A stretch of DNA of 32,417 nt from the NCBI GenBank assembly GCA_902577515.1, contig CACGZJ010000003.1, positions 1 through 32,417 on the forward strand. Reading direction: 5' to 3'. A program made the translations under genes and the position numbers. This document shows positions 17,185 through 27,400 of this stretch, piece by piece (the first letter of the stretch is position 1; each line of letters begins with the position of its first letter). This DNA is from an uncultured Bacteroidota bacterium. GTDB lineage: Bacteria > Bacteroidota > Bacteroidia > Flavobacteriales > Flavobacteriaceae. The notes beneath the pieces were generated by a model. The model searched no databases, had not been told where the DNA came from, and saw only the letters and a program-made list of their open reading frames with translations.

Positions 17185-17988
17185 TTAGGTTAAATTAAGG
17201 AAACCTATCAGTTTATCGTCATCTTGAGAATCAGAGTAGGACAAATAGTCTTTAGAATTTTTATTAATAATATTTATTATTTTCTTATCAGTTTTATTAC
17301 TTGACAAAATAATGGAGTCTGAGTATTTTATCATAATATCAGTTAAATTATAGAAGTTTGGATCTGATAGTATATCAAGATTTTCTTCAACTCCATCAAA
17401 TTTAATTTTTTTAACAAGTGATTTAGAAAGACAGCCATCAAAAGGTTTTGAATAAATAGATGAAACAATTTTACTTTTAAAAAATATAGGCTCTTCTGCA
17501 AATATTGTTTTAAAATATAAGGGGAAAAGGGAAGCAAACCAGCCATTCAGATGAATTATATCTGGAGACCAATTAAGTTTTTTAACTGTCTCTATAACAC
17601 CTTTAGTAAAAAATATCATTCTTTCATCATTATCTTTTAACAACTTTTCTTTTTTATCTAATAATAAATCATTTCTTTTAAAATACTCTTCATTGTCAAT
17701 AAAATATACTTGCATTCTTTCTTTTGGTATAGAAGCAACTTTAATAATCAGCGGCATGTAAAGGTCATTAATTATCATATTCATTCCTGATAATCTTATT
17801 ACTTCATGAAGTTGATGTCTTCTCTCATTAATTATACCATACTTTGGCATAAATATTCTTGTCATTCCACCATGATCATTAATTTTTTTGGAAATTGAAA
17901 AAGAATTAACTGCTTTTTCGGTTTGAGGAAGGTAGGGTACTACCTCAGATGAAATGACTAATATCTTTTTATCTTTCAGTAATTTCAA
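17185..17988 (-). CDS. GT5 (glycogen/starch synthase) N-terminal-domain-like protein
   Basis: A 267-residue protein resembling only the N-terminal Rossmann domain of GT5 glycogen synthase. Recognisable pieces are ILVISSEVVPYLPQTEKAV at the start, FMPKYGIINERRHQLHEVIRLSG, and SPDIIHLNGWFASLFPLYF (about 141-159), equivalent to DVVHAHDW in GlgA. The second GT-B domain (GlgA is usually about 475 residues) is missing, and the KTGG substrate-binding motif expected near residues 20-25 is replaced by QTEKAV. Catalytic glycogen synthesis is therefore doubtful. As I recall, short proteins of this kind recur in Flavobacteriia next to DUF4270 and panC, so this looks like a family rather than a recent truncation. 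The stop codon abuts the DUF4270 start. Confidence 0.75.
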   Translation of the reverse strand: MKLLKDKKILVISSEVVPYLPQTEKAVNSFSISKKINDHGGMTRIFMPKYGIINERRHQLHEVIRLSGMNMIINDLYMPLIIKVASIPKERMQVYFIDNEEYFKRNDLLLDKKEKLLKDNDERMIFFTKGVIETVKKLNWSPDIIHLNGWFASLFPLYFKTIFAEEPIFFKSKIVSSIYSKPFDGCLSKSLVKKIKFDGVEENLDILSDPNFYNLTDIMIKYSDSIILSSNKTDKKIINIINKNSKDYLSYSDSQDDDKLIGFLNLT

Positions 17989-18013
17989 AATCTAAATATT
18001 GGCTATAGAAAGG

Positions 18014-18021
18014 CAAAATTA
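18014..18021 (-). promoter_or_regulatory. Possible -7 element for the GT5-like/DUF4270 unit
   Basis: On the minus strand this reads TAATTTTG, matching TAnnTTTG, 26 bases upstream of the GT5-like start. No TTG is seen at the expected -33 distance. On the plus strand of the same 89-base divergent gap, TATCTTTA (18054-18061) is a one-mismatch candidate for panC. Both are weak. Confidence 0.3.
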
Positions 18022-18077
18022 CGAAAATTATAAGAGTTACTCTATAAAAACCCTATCTTTAATTTAATTTCTCATTA

Positions 18078-18893
18078 TTGAGAGTGTTCTCATCCCATAA
18101 AGAGCTTCTAAAGTCAATAGATTCAGATAAACTATTAGGTCTAGTACCTACAATGGGCTCTCTTCATCAAGGTCACCTTTCACTAATAAATAGATCGATT
18201 GTTGAAAATGCTCAAACAATAATTACAATCTATGTAAACCCTACTCAATTCAATGATAAAAATGACTTAAATAAATATCCTAGAAACCTGAAGAATGATT
18301 TAGATAAGCTTAAGCATTTTAAAAATATATTTATTTATACTCCCCAAGATAAAGATCTTTATAAAAAGGTTGAGCCTAAAAAATATGATCTAGATGATTT
18401 AGATAAAATTTTGGAAGGCAGGTATAGGCCAGGGCATTTTAATGGGGTTGCTACAATAGTGGAAAAATTTTTTCGTTTATTCAATCCAAACAATGCTTAT
18501 TTTGGAGAGAAAGATTTTCAGCAATTAACCATAATAAAGACAATGGTGAAAAAAATGAATCTTAACATTAATATAGTTGCATGTGAAACTGTCAGAGAGA
18601 TAAATGGATTAGCGATGAGTTCAAGAAATAGTCATATGAGTAAAGAAGAAATACAAAATGCAGGGATGGTCACTAATATAATGATAAAGGCAAGAGAAAT
18701 TTATAATAAAACAGAAGTGATACCTAATAGCCTAAAAAATGAAATAAATAATTTAAAAAATTGTCGACTTGAGTATTTTGAGATTGAAAATTTATCAAAA
18801 TATAGTGGATGTATAGAAGATGATGGTAATAGGATTTTTATTGCTTTTTGGGTAGGTAAAATAAGAATAATAGACAACATAAAACTTAAATGA
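18078..18893 (+). CDS. panC: Pantothenate synthetase (pantoate-beta-alanine ligase)
   Basis: A 271-residue cytoplasmic enzyme joining pantoate and beta-alanine with ATP to make pantothenate, the coenzyme A precursor. Motifs: VPTMGSLHQGHLSLI with the HxGH nucleotide signature (H30, H33), YVNPTQF, RPGHFNGVATIVEKFF, FGEKDFQQL and AMSSRNSHMS (the KMSKS-like loop). The start is TTG at 18078: an in-frame stop lies at 18060-18062, no ATG intervenes, and the only alternative is GTG 18084. The encoded (M)RVFSSHKEL aligns with family N-termini. It diverges from the GT5-like gene and is the first gene of a long rightward run. panD, often the next gene in Flavobacteriia, is not there. Confidence 0.96.
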   Translation: MRVFSSHKELLKSIDSDKLLGLVPTMGSLHQGHLSLINRSIVENAQTIITIYVNPTQFNDKNDLNKYPRNLKNDLDKLKHFKNIFIYTPQDKDLYKKVEPKKYDLDDLDKILEGRYRPGHFNGVATIVEKFFRLFNPNNAYFGEKDFQQLTIIKTMVKKMNLNINIVACETVREINGLAMSSRNSHMSKEEIQNAGMVTNIMIKAREIYNKTEVIPNSLKNEINNLKNCRLEYFEIENLSKYSGCIEDDGNRIFIAFWVGKIRIIDNIKLK

Positions 18894-18894
18894 T

Positions 18895-19845
18895 TTGAAA
18901 AAAAAGCTTAAAATATTAATACCTATAATAGTTGGGCTATTCTTTATTTATTTAACTTTTGAATTAACTACCCCGAAAGAAAGAGCTTTAATATGGGGTT
19001 ATATGAATTCTGCTAAAATTGAGTTTGTTTTAGCAGCGATGTTACTAGGAGCTTCTGCTGATGTTATAAGAGGGCTTAGATGGCAACTACTATCGAAATC
19101 TTTGGGTTATAATTGTAATAATATAATTAGTATTGCTAGCGTATTTATGTGTTATACCTCGAATATGGCAATTGCCAGATCTGGTGAATTTGTTAGAGCG
19201 TCTGTTCTTAGCACCTATAATAATATTCCTTTAGGAAAGACATTGGGAACTATTGCTGCAGAAAGAGTTGTTGATGTCTCTATATCACTGTTAATATTAA
19301 TATCCATTTGGATTCTTCAATATGAATTAATAATTGAGTCACTATTTAATGATGAATTATTATTCTATATTGACGATAATATAAGAGCTATCGGTCTGGT
19401 AGTTTTATCTTTTATAATTGCTTTAATTCTTTTAATTAAAAAAGTAAAAAAACTGAGAATGTTTTTTAAAACTATTTTAGAAGGATTTTTTTCGATAACA
19501 AGACTTAAAGCAAAAATGATTTTGTTTGTTGTTTACTCGCTATTTATATGGACATGCTATATTCTTGCTTTTTCAGTAATTAAGTTTTCTGTTCCAGAAC
19601 TAAGTTCTATTGATTCAAGTTTAATCTTTCCAGCATTTGTTGTTGGAGTATATAGTATTTCTCTTTCAAATCATGGATTAGGTGTATACCCATTAGCAAT
19701 ATCATTATTCTTAGTTAATTTTGGAATTAATACTGAGATAGGTTTAACTTATGGTTGGTTAGCTTGGTCATGTCAGGCAATTATAACTTTGATTTTTGGA
19801 GCTCTATCTTTTTTTGTACTACCTTTGTTAAACGCAAGTGATTGA
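18895..19845 (+). CDS. Flippase-like (UPF0104 / LPG synthase TM-type) membrane protein
   Basis: A 316-residue polytopic inner-membrane protein with roughly seven to eight hydrophobic segments, the first at about residues 5-24 and the last at about 285-312. The pattern GASADVIRGLRWQLL, ARSGEFVRASVLS and AAERVVDVSISL matches the UPF0104/lysylphosphatidylglycerol-synthase transmembrane family, often described as lipid flippase-like (AglD/MprF N-domain). There is no cytoplasmic aminoacyl-transfer domain, so it is not an MprF. The start is TTG 18895, one base after the panC stop; no ATG is available until after the first membrane segment. Its place beside panC is, as I recall, conserved in Flavobacteriia but unexplained. 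The lipid substrate is unknown. Confidence 0.8.
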   Translation: MKKKLKILIPIIVGLFFIYLTFELTTPKERALIWGYMNSAKIEFVLAAMLLGASADVIRGLRWQLLSKSLGYNCNNIISIASVFMCYTSNMAIARSGEFVRASVLSTYNNIPLGKTLGTIAAERVVDVSISLLILISIWILQYELIIESLFNDELLFYIDDNIRAIGLVVLSFIIALILLIKKVKKLRMFFKTILEGFFSITRLKAKMILFVVYSLFIWTCYILAFSVIKFSVPELSSIDSSLIFPAFVVGVYSISLSNHGLGVYPLAISLFLVNFGINTEIGLTYGWLAWSCQAIITLIFGALSFFVLPLLNASD

Positions 19846-19846
19846 A

Positions 19847-21187
19847 ATGGACAAAATTATAAAACAATTTTTATCACAAGTAAATCAAAAAAACCAAAAT
19901 GAGCCTGAATTTATGCAGGCTGTCACTGAGGTTGCCGAAACTGTAATTCCTTATATAGTTACTCAAGATATTTATTACGGTCAAAATATTTTGCTTAGAA
20001 TGGTTGAGCCTGAAAGAGTAGTATCCTTCAGAGTAGCATGGATTGATGATAATGAAGAAATTCAGGTTAATAGGGGATATAGAATTGAGATGAACTCTGC
20101 AATAGGCCCATACAAAGGGGGGTTAAGATTTCACCCATCTGTTAATTTAAGTATATTAAAGTTTTTAGCTTTCGAACAAGTATTTAAAAACGCACTAACA
20201 ACACTTCCTATGGGAGGTGGAAAAGGGGGTTCAGATTTTGATCCAAAAGGAAAATCTGATACTGAAGTGATGAGATTTTGTCAGAGCTTTATGACAGAGC
20301 TTTTCAGACATATTGGTCCTAATAAGGATATCCCTGCAGGAGATATAGGAGTTGGCGGAAGAGAGATAGGCTACTTATTTGGTCAATATAAAAGATTAAA
20401 AAATGAATTTTCAGGTGTACTAACAGGTAAAGGAATATCATGGGGTGGTTCGTTGATTAGACCTGAAGCAACAGGCTATGGTGTTGTTTATTTCATTGAT
20501 GAGATGTTAAAAAATATAGGAGAGAGCATGAAAGGAAAAAAAGTTACTATATCTGGATCTGGAAATGTAGCACAATATGCTACAGAAAAATGTATTGATA
20601 TGGGGGCAAAGGTTTTAACTCTTTCTGATTCTTCTGGATTTATATATGATAAAGATGGTATTGATTCTGAAAAACTAAAACATATTATGGAGCTTAAAAA
20701 TGAAAAAAGAGTCAGAATCTCTGAGTATACAAAGAAATATTCTAAAGCAGAATTTTATTCAAAAAAATCTCCATGGAATATAAAATGTGATATTGCAATA
20801 CCATGTGCTACTCAAAATGAATTGGGTAAAGATGATGCAATGTCTCTTATAAAAAACGGATGTAATGCGCTTGGAGAGGGAGCAAATATGCCATGTACTC
20901 CAGATGCCATTAAACAATTCATTAACAATAAAGTACTGTATGCACCTGGTAAAGCCTCAAATGCTGGAGGAGTTGCAGTATCTGGATTAGAAATGGCTCA
21001 AAACTCCTTAAGGTACACTTGGACTCGAGATGTTGTTGATGGTAAACTAAAAGAAATAATGTCTGATATACATGCTTCCTGCGTTAAGTATGGTTCGACA
21101 AAAGATGAGATAAATTATTTAAAGGGGGCTAATATTGCAGGGTTTGTTAAAGTAGCTGATGCAATGCTTGCGCAAGGAGTAGTCTAG
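19847..21187 (+). CDS. gdhA: Glutamate dehydrogenase (NADP-type)
   Basis: A 446-residue hexameric-type glutamate dehydrogenase, interconverting 2-oxoglutarate plus ammonium and glutamate. Visible motifs: IGPYKGGLRFHPSVN, the catalytic-lysine segment LPMGGGKGGSDFDPKG (K126), DIPAGDIGVGGREIGYLFGQY, TGYGVVYF and the nucleotide-binding SGSGNVAQYA. Length and motifs match E. coli GdhA (447 residues), which supports NADPH-dependent ammonium assimilation. ATG 19847 is chosen over the in-frame GTG at 19838: it lies one base after the upstream stop and gives the family N-terminus. recO starts one base after its stop, so it is part of a dense operon whose other members are unrelated in function. Confidence 0.96.
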   Translation: MDKIIKQFLSQVNQKNQNEPEFMQAVTEVAETVIPYIVTQDIYYGQNILLRMVEPERVVSFRVAWIDDNEEIQVNRGYRIEMNSAIGPYKGGLRFHPSVNLSILKFLAFEQVFKNALTTLPMGGGKGGSDFDPKGKSDTEVMRFCQSFMTELFRHIGPNKDIPAGDIGVGGREIGYLFGQYKRLKNEFSGVLTGKGISWGGSLIRPEATGYGVVYFIDEMLKNIGESMKGKKVTISGSGNVAQYATEKCIDMGAKVLTLSDSSGFIYDKDGIDSEKLKHIMELKNEKRVRISEYTKKYSKAEFYSKKSPWNIKCDIAIPCATQNELGKDDAMSLIKNGCNALGEGANMPCTPDAIKQFINNKVLYAPGKASNAGGVAVSGLEMAQNSLRYTWTRDVVDGKLKEIMSDIHASCVKYGSTKDEINYLKGANIAGFVKVADAMLAQGVV

Positions 21188-21188
21188 A

Positions 21189-21908
21189 ATGCCCAATTCA
21201 AAAGGTTTTGTTGTAAAATCAATTAAGAATGGAGAGACCAGCATGATTGTCTCATGTTATCTTGAAGATATTGGTTTAAAAAGCTTCATAGTAAAAGGGA
21301 TCTATGGAACAAAAAATCCTAAGTTTAGTAAGGCACATTTTCTTCCACTTAATTTCATCAACATAAACTATAATTTAAGTAGGCCCGACAGATTAAGCTA
21401 TATAAAAGAAGTAAAACCTGTATTTATCTTCAACAGCATACATTCCAGTATTGAAAAAAGTACTGTTATAATTTTTTTATCAGAGATTTTAAATAGTGTA
21501 TTTAGAGAGGAAGGTGATAAAAATCAAAATTTATTTGATTTTTTAGATGAATCAATAAGCTGGTATGATAACCAAGAGAACTGTAATAATTTTCACATAA
21601 AATTCTTAATTGAGCTAACGAGACATATAGGATTTTATCCAAATATTCGAAGCCAAGAAGACAGGTTCTTTAATCTTGAATCTGGATCTAGCTCAACTAT
21701 AAAACCCATATCAAACTTTATTGAATTAGATGACTATGAATTATTCAAGCAGATGTTAGGCATGAAATTTGAGGATTTAAATTATATGGTAATAAAAAAA
21801 GATTCTAGACTAAGATTACTTAATCATATAATTGACTATTATTCTTTACATTTACAAATGTTCAAATTCCCTAAATCAATTGATATTTTTAGTGAAATTT
21901 TCAAATAA
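21189..21908 (+). CDS. recO: DNA repair protein RecO
   Basis: A 239-residue RecO, which with RecR and RecF helps RecA load onto SSB-coated single-stranded DNA. The N-terminal OB-fold is recognisable (KGFVVKSIKNGETSMIVSCYLEDIGLKSFIVKGI), followed by the helical C-terminal part with FLIELTRHIGFYPN. There is no CxxC zinc motif, as in many Gram-negative members. ATG 21189 follows the gdhA stop by one base. Its last 17 bases overlap the start I propose for the downstream TonB receptor, which suggests translational coupling. Confidence 0.92.
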   Translation: MPNSKGFVVKSIKNGETSMIVSCYLEDIGLKSFIVKGIYGTKNPKFSKAHFLPLNFININYNLSRPDRLSYIKEVKPVFIFNSIHSSIEKSTVIIFLSEILNSVFREEGDKNQNLFDFLDESISWYDNQENCNNFHIKFLIELTRHIGFYPNIRSQEDRFFNLESGSSSTIKPISNFIELDDYELFKQMLGMKFEDLNYMVIKKDSRLRLLNHIIDYYSLHLQMFKFPKSIDIFSEIFK

Positions 21909-24384
21909 TTCCATACTAATTTGTAAGAAGATACTTCTATTTTTTTTGTTTACTAGTGTTTCTTTTGGACAACAAATCACTGTCAGGGATAGTGAAACAA
22001 ATGAAGTTTTATCAGATGTTGCAGTATTTAATGATAGTAAAGATAAATCAACAATAAGTGACCTAAACGGAAATGTTAACCTCGGGTTATTTTCTGATGA
22101 AACAAAAGTATATTTCCAATTGCTAGGCTATTCTTTTTTAGAACTTTTTATTGAAGACATTAAAGAAGGCAGTACAGTATTATTATATCCCGAAAGTCAA
22201 AATCTCGATGAAATTATTTTATCTGTTGCAAGATCTGCATCCAATGTAAACCAAATTGCAGAAAAGGTCTCAGTTATTAAATCTGAAGATCTCTTTATTT
22301 CATCTCCTAGTTCAGGCGCAGAAATGCTTGAGTTAAGTCCTGGAGTTAGGATTCAAAAAAGTCAAGGTGGAGGAGGGAGCCCTATTATAAGAGGTTTTGA
22401 AGCGAATAGGGTACTAATTGTTGTTGATGGTGTAAGAATGAATAATGCTATTTATAGATCTGGACACTTACAGAATGCTATTACAATAGATCCTAGCAAT
22501 ATTGAAAGAGCAGAAGTAATATTTGGATCTTCATCTGTTGGTTATGGTTCGGATGCAATGGGTGGTGTAATTCATTATTATACAAAGAATCCAATACTAA
22601 AAAACTCTCAAAAAATATCATCAAGCTTTACTTCAAACTTTAGCTCAGCTAACAATAGTATTTCAAGTAATTTTAATACTAATTACAGTTCTGATAATTG
22701 GGGCAGCATCACTTCGATTTCAATATCAAAATATGGTGATATAAAGATGGGGGAAAAAAGGAATCATGGTTTTCAAGATTGGGGGTTAAATCCAATTTTT
22801 TCTGAAAATTCAAGATATGACTATTATACCGAGCCCTCAATTAATAATGATCATAATATTCAAAAGAATACAGGCTATAGTCAAATTGATCTATTTCAAA
22901 AGTTTCTATTTAAAATAGGGGATGATAATCTTCTTAATTTAAATATTCAGTTTTCTGAATCAAGTGATATAGACCGATATGATCAATTAAGCGTTGTGAG
23001 AGATGATTCATTAAAATTTAGCGAGTGGTATTACGGCCCTCAAAAAAGATTACTGATTTCTCCCAGTCTTAAAATATTTCCAAAAAAGAAATTTATGGAT
23101 AAGGGAGCTATAACTCTTGGTTTTCAGAAAATTAATGAAAGCAGAATTAAAAGAAAGTTTGAGTCCTTAAATAGATCTCATCAGATTGAGGATTTAACAG
23201 TCCTAAGCTTAAATGGTGACTTTGATAAATCGTTTATTAATGGACATACCATTTCTTATGGAATGGAAACAACTTATAATAAAAATTATTCAGAAGCATA
23301 TGATAGAGTTTTAAAGGTTAACGGTAATAAAGTGGTAGGAATGGGTGAAAAAAATGCAATACCAACGAGGTATCCTAGCGATGGAAGTTCTTACACAAGC
23401 TTTGCATCTTATGTTAACTGGTCATGGAATATGAGTGAATTTTTTACATTCAATGTTGGAGCGAGATTAACTTTTACAAAATTAAAAGCAAGCTGGAATG
23501 ATATAATATCTGTAAATCCTCAATTATCTCAAGTTAACTTAAATTCAGAAGCACTAACAACTACTGTATCTATGAAATTAAGACCTAGTAATAAAATTCA
23601 AATTAGTACAGTTTTATCAAGTGGTTTTAGGAACCCAAACATTGATGATATTGGAAAGATTAGAGAAAACAATGGGTTATTAGTTGTTCCTAATACATTT
23701 TTAAAGCCTGAATACGCATATAATCTTGACTTAGGAATTGATTTTAAATCTCTTAACAATAAAAACTTTTTCTCAATTAGAGGTTTTAGTACAATTATTT
23801 CAAGACATATTGGTAGAGCAGAATATATAGTTTTCTCGGACATTACAACCTCTGATTTATCAACTATTATATATAATAATGAGGAGGTAACAACAATAGC
23901 AAATAAAAATCTTGGAAATAGATTTATTCACGGATTTTCACTTGATGGATATAATGGTTTAAATAAAAAACTAAAATTTAATTACAGCTTAACTTATACA
24001 AAAGGAGATAATAATGAATCATATGGGCCATTACCCTCTATCTCACCTTTATTTGGATCACTCGCTCTTAGCTATGTGAATAAAGACCTAAAGATTCAAG
24101 GTGTCTTCAAATTTAGTGATTCAAAAGATCCTAATGAATACAGTAGAGGTGGAGAAGATGGTCTTGATGAAACTCCATTCATTATTAATCAAGATGGGCT
24201 AAAGGACTTCCTAGGAACACCAAAATGGTCAGATCTTTCTATCTATGCAAGTAAAAAAGTTTCATCTAACTCTACGTTAAGACTGGGAATTACAAATATT
24301 TTTGACATACACTATAGAACGTTTGCATCTGGAATTTCTGCACCTGGGAGATCTTTCCAAGCTGGTTTAAATCTTAAATTATAA
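21892..24384 (+). CDS. TonB-dependent receptor, heme/siderophore-like
   Basis: An 830-residue outer-membrane receptor. I choose GTG 21892, inside the end of recO, because it yields (M)KFSNNSILICKKILLFFLFTSVSFGQQ, a textbook signal peptide; earlier in-frame starts only add recO-overlapping sequence and no ATG fits. A CarboxypepD_reg-like domain (about 27-105) is followed by LDEIILSVARSAS (TonB box/plug start), a plug with SPGVRIQKSQGGGGSPIIRGFEANRVLIVVDG split around residue 165 and NNAIYRSGHLQNAITIDP, then the barrel. FRNPNIDD and the C-terminal FASGISAPGRSF resemble heme/hemoglobin-type receptors, but ligand histidines cannot be judged here. An iron or heme role is likely but unproven. It lies between recO and ileS. 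Confidence 0.88.
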   Translation: MKFSNNSILICKKILLFFLFTSVSFGQQITVRDSETNEVLSDVAVFNDSKDKSTISDLNGNVNLGLFSDETKVYFQLLGYSFLELFIEDIKEGSTVLLYPESQNLDEIILSVARSASNVNQIAEKVSVIKSEDLFISSPSSGAEMLELSPGVRIQKSQGGGGSPIIRGFEANRVLIVVDGVRMNNAIYRSGHLQNAITIDPSNIERAEVIFGSSSVGYGSDAMGGVIHYYTKNPILKNSQKISSSFTSNFSSANNSISSNFNTNYSSDNWGSITSISISKYGDIKMGEKRNHGFQDWGLNPIFSENSRYDYYTEPSINNDHNIQKNTGYSQIDLFQKFLFKIGDDNLLNLNIQFSESSDIDRYDQLSVVRDDSLKFSEWYYGPQKRLLISPSLKIFPKKKFMDKGAITLGFQKINESRIKRKFESLNRSHQIEDLTVLSLNGDFDKSFINGHTISYGMETTYNKNYSEAYDRVLKVNGNKVVGMGEKNAIPTRYPSDGSSYTSFASYVNWSWNMSEFFTFNVGARLTFTKLKASWNDIISVNPQLSQVNLNSEALTTTVSMKLRPSNKIQISTVLSSGFRNPNIDDIGKIRENNGLLVVPNTFLKPEYAYNLDLGIDFKSLNNKNFFSIRGFSTIISRHIGRAEYIVFSDITTSDLSTIIYNNEEVTTIANKNLGNRFIHGFSLDGYNGLNKKLKFNYSLTYTKGDNNESYGPLPSISPLFGSLALSYVNKDLKIQGVFKFSDSKDPNEYSRGGEDGLDETPFIINQDGLKDFLGTPKWSDLSIYASKKVSSNSTLRLGITNIFDIHYRTFASGISAPGRSFQAGLNLKL

Positions 24385-24445
24385 AGTACCTAATTAACTT
24401 TATTTTGATCTAAAATCATTAATTTCGCCTTTAATTCTAGGTCTA

Positions 24446-27400
24446 ATGGGATTTAAAGAGTCAAAAAATTTTTCACTTAATTCAATTGCAAAAGAGATTG
24501 AAGATTTCTGGGCTAAAAATAATGTCTTTATCAAATCATCAAACAGAAATAACAGAGAAAACTTTGTGTTTTTTGAAGGTCCTCCTTCTGCAAATGGCAA
24601 GCCTGGAATTCATCATGTAATGGCAAGAACGATAAAAGATGCTTTTTGTAGATATAAGACTATTAAAGGATTTAACGTTAAGAGAAAAGCCGGATGGGAT
24701 ACCCACGGACTTCCAGTTGAATTAGGCGTAGAAAAGGAACTGGGGATTTCAAAAGATGATATTGGAAATAAGATCAGTGTGTCGGAATATAATAGGCAAT
24801 GTAAAGAAGCTGTGATGAAATATACTTCTGACTGGGAATCTTTAACAAAAGAGATGGGTTATTGGATTGATATGTCTGATCCTTATGTAACATTTGAATC
24901 TAAATATATGGAATCAGTATGGTGGATTATAAAAGACATTTACAAGAAGAATTTGATATATAAAGGCTATACTGTTCAGCCCTATTCACCTGCTGCTGGA
25001 TCTGGTTTAAGCTCACATGAACTTAATCAGCCTGGTGCATATAGAGATATTACTGATACATCTGTTGTTGCTCAGTTTAAATCTGTAAAAAAAGGGCTAC
25101 CTAATGAATTAATTAATCTATATCCATTTTATTTTCTTGCTTGGACAACTACACCGTGGACACTCCCCTCAAACACAGCATTAACAATTGGTAAGAAGAT
25201 TAAATATTCTTTTGTTAAAACGTATAATCAATACACTAAAGAGTTAGTAACTGTTGTAATAGCTACTAAACTAATTGATAAGATTTTTTCTAAAATTTTT
25301 TATGAGGTAAAAACTGAGAAAGAATTTGACTCATATGATACTAAAAGGTCCAATATACCTTATTTAATATTTCATGAAGTGTCTGGTAAAGATCTAGAAA
25401 ATATTAGATATGAAAGAATTTGGCAAGAATCTCCTATGCCATTGGATAATCCAGAAAATGCATTTAGAGTAATAATTGGAGATTTTGTTACTACTGATGA
25501 TGGAACAGGAATTGTTCATACGGCTCCGACATTTGGAGCAGATGACTATAAAGCTGCAAAATCAGCAAAACCTGAAGTTCCACCATTACAAGTTTTAGAT
25601 AAAAACGGCATTAAAGTTCCACTTGTTGATCTTAAAGGAAAATTTATTGACGGTATTGGATTAATAAGTGGCAAATATGTTAAAAATGAATATTATGAAT
25701 CAGATTCTATGCCAGAAAAATCTGTTGATGTTGAAATAGCTATTAGACTTAAAGAATTAAATCGCGCATTTAAAGTAGAAAAGTATTCACATTCTTATCC
25801 TCATTGTTGGAGAACTGATAAGCCAGTTCTTTATTATCCAATGGAATCTTGGTTTATAAAGATGGATAGCTTATCGAACAGAATGTTTGAATTAAATCAG
25901 GAAATTAATTGGAAACCTAAGTCAACTGGTGAGGGTAGATTTGGTAACTGGTTAAAGACTGCTAATGATTGGAATCTTTCAAGATCAAGATTTTGGGGAA
26001 TTCCTCTACCTATATGGACTGATGAAGAAAATGAAGAAATCAAAGTGATTGGTTCTGCAAAAGAGCTTATTAATGAAATTGAAACTTCAGTGAAAAATGG
26101 TCATATGTTATCTAATCCCTATTCGGATTTTGATATTGGTAATATGTCAGATGAGAATTATTTAAATTTAGATCTTCATAAGGATATTGTCGATGAAATA
26201 ACTCTTACATCAAGTAAAGGAAAGCCCATGAAAAGGGAGAAAGATATTATTGACGTTTGGTTTGATTCAGGATCAATGCCTTATGCCCAATTTCATTATC
26301 CTTTTGAGAACAAAGATTTAATTGATAATAAAATTAATTTTCCAGCAGATTTCATTGCAGAGGGGGTTGATCAAACAAGAGGATGGTTCTATACTCTTCA
26401 CGCTATTTCAACTTTAGTGTTTGACTCAATTTCATATAAAAACGTTGTATCAAATGGTTTAGTTCTTGATAAAAATGGACATAAAATGTCTAAGAGACTG
26501 GGAAATGCGGTAGATCCATTTAAAATGATAGATGAATATGGTGCTGATGCAGTTAGATGGTATATGATTTCAAACTCAAACCCATGGGACAATTTAAAGT
26601 TTGATCAGGAGGGTGTAGCTGAAGTTAAACGAAAGTTTTTTGGCACGTTACATAATGTATACAGTTTTTTTAGTCTTTATGCTAATATTGACAATTTTTC
26701 ATATAAAGAAGAAATAATAGAGTTTGAAAAAAGATCAGAATTAGATCAATGGATACTGTCAGAATTGAACTCTTTAATAAAAAAAGTAGATAATCATTAC
26801 AATGAATATGATTTAACCCCTGCCTCAAGAGAAATTAGTGATTTTGTTCAAGAAAAACTAAGTAATTGGTACGTTAGATTATCTAGAAGAAGATTTTGGA
26901 AGGGTGAGTATAATAATGATAAAATTTCTGCATATCAGACTCTATATGAGTGCCTAGCCTCCATTAGTAAAGTTATTTCACCAATTGCTCCTTTTTACTC
27001 GGAATATATTTTTCAATGCATTAACACAGTTACTAAAAAAGAGGACTATGAATCAGTTCATTTATCTGAATTTCCTTCTTCAGATGAGGATTTAATTAAT
27101 TTAGAATTAGAAAAGAAAATAAATCAAGTACGAAATATTTGTTCACTTGCTCTATCAATTAGAAAAAAAGAAAAGCTAAAGGTTAGACAGCCACTTAAAA
27201 AGATTATCATCCCTGTTAAAGATAAAAATGAAAAAAATGAGATTGAAAATGCTAAAGCTCAAATACTATCTGAAATTAATGTAAAATCTATTGAATTTTT
27301 GGATAGTAAAGATTCATTGCTAATTAAGGAACTGAAACCTAATTTCAAAATTCTAGGACCAAGATATGGCTCAATAATTAATGATGTTTCTAATGTGATC

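Noticed and set aside
17185-17988. Functional glycogen synthase glgA
   Set aside because: The KTGG motif and the whole second GT-B domain are missing.
19838-19846. GTG start for gdhA overlapping the upstream gene
   Set aside because: The ATG at 19847, one base after the stop codon, gives the normal 446-residue length.
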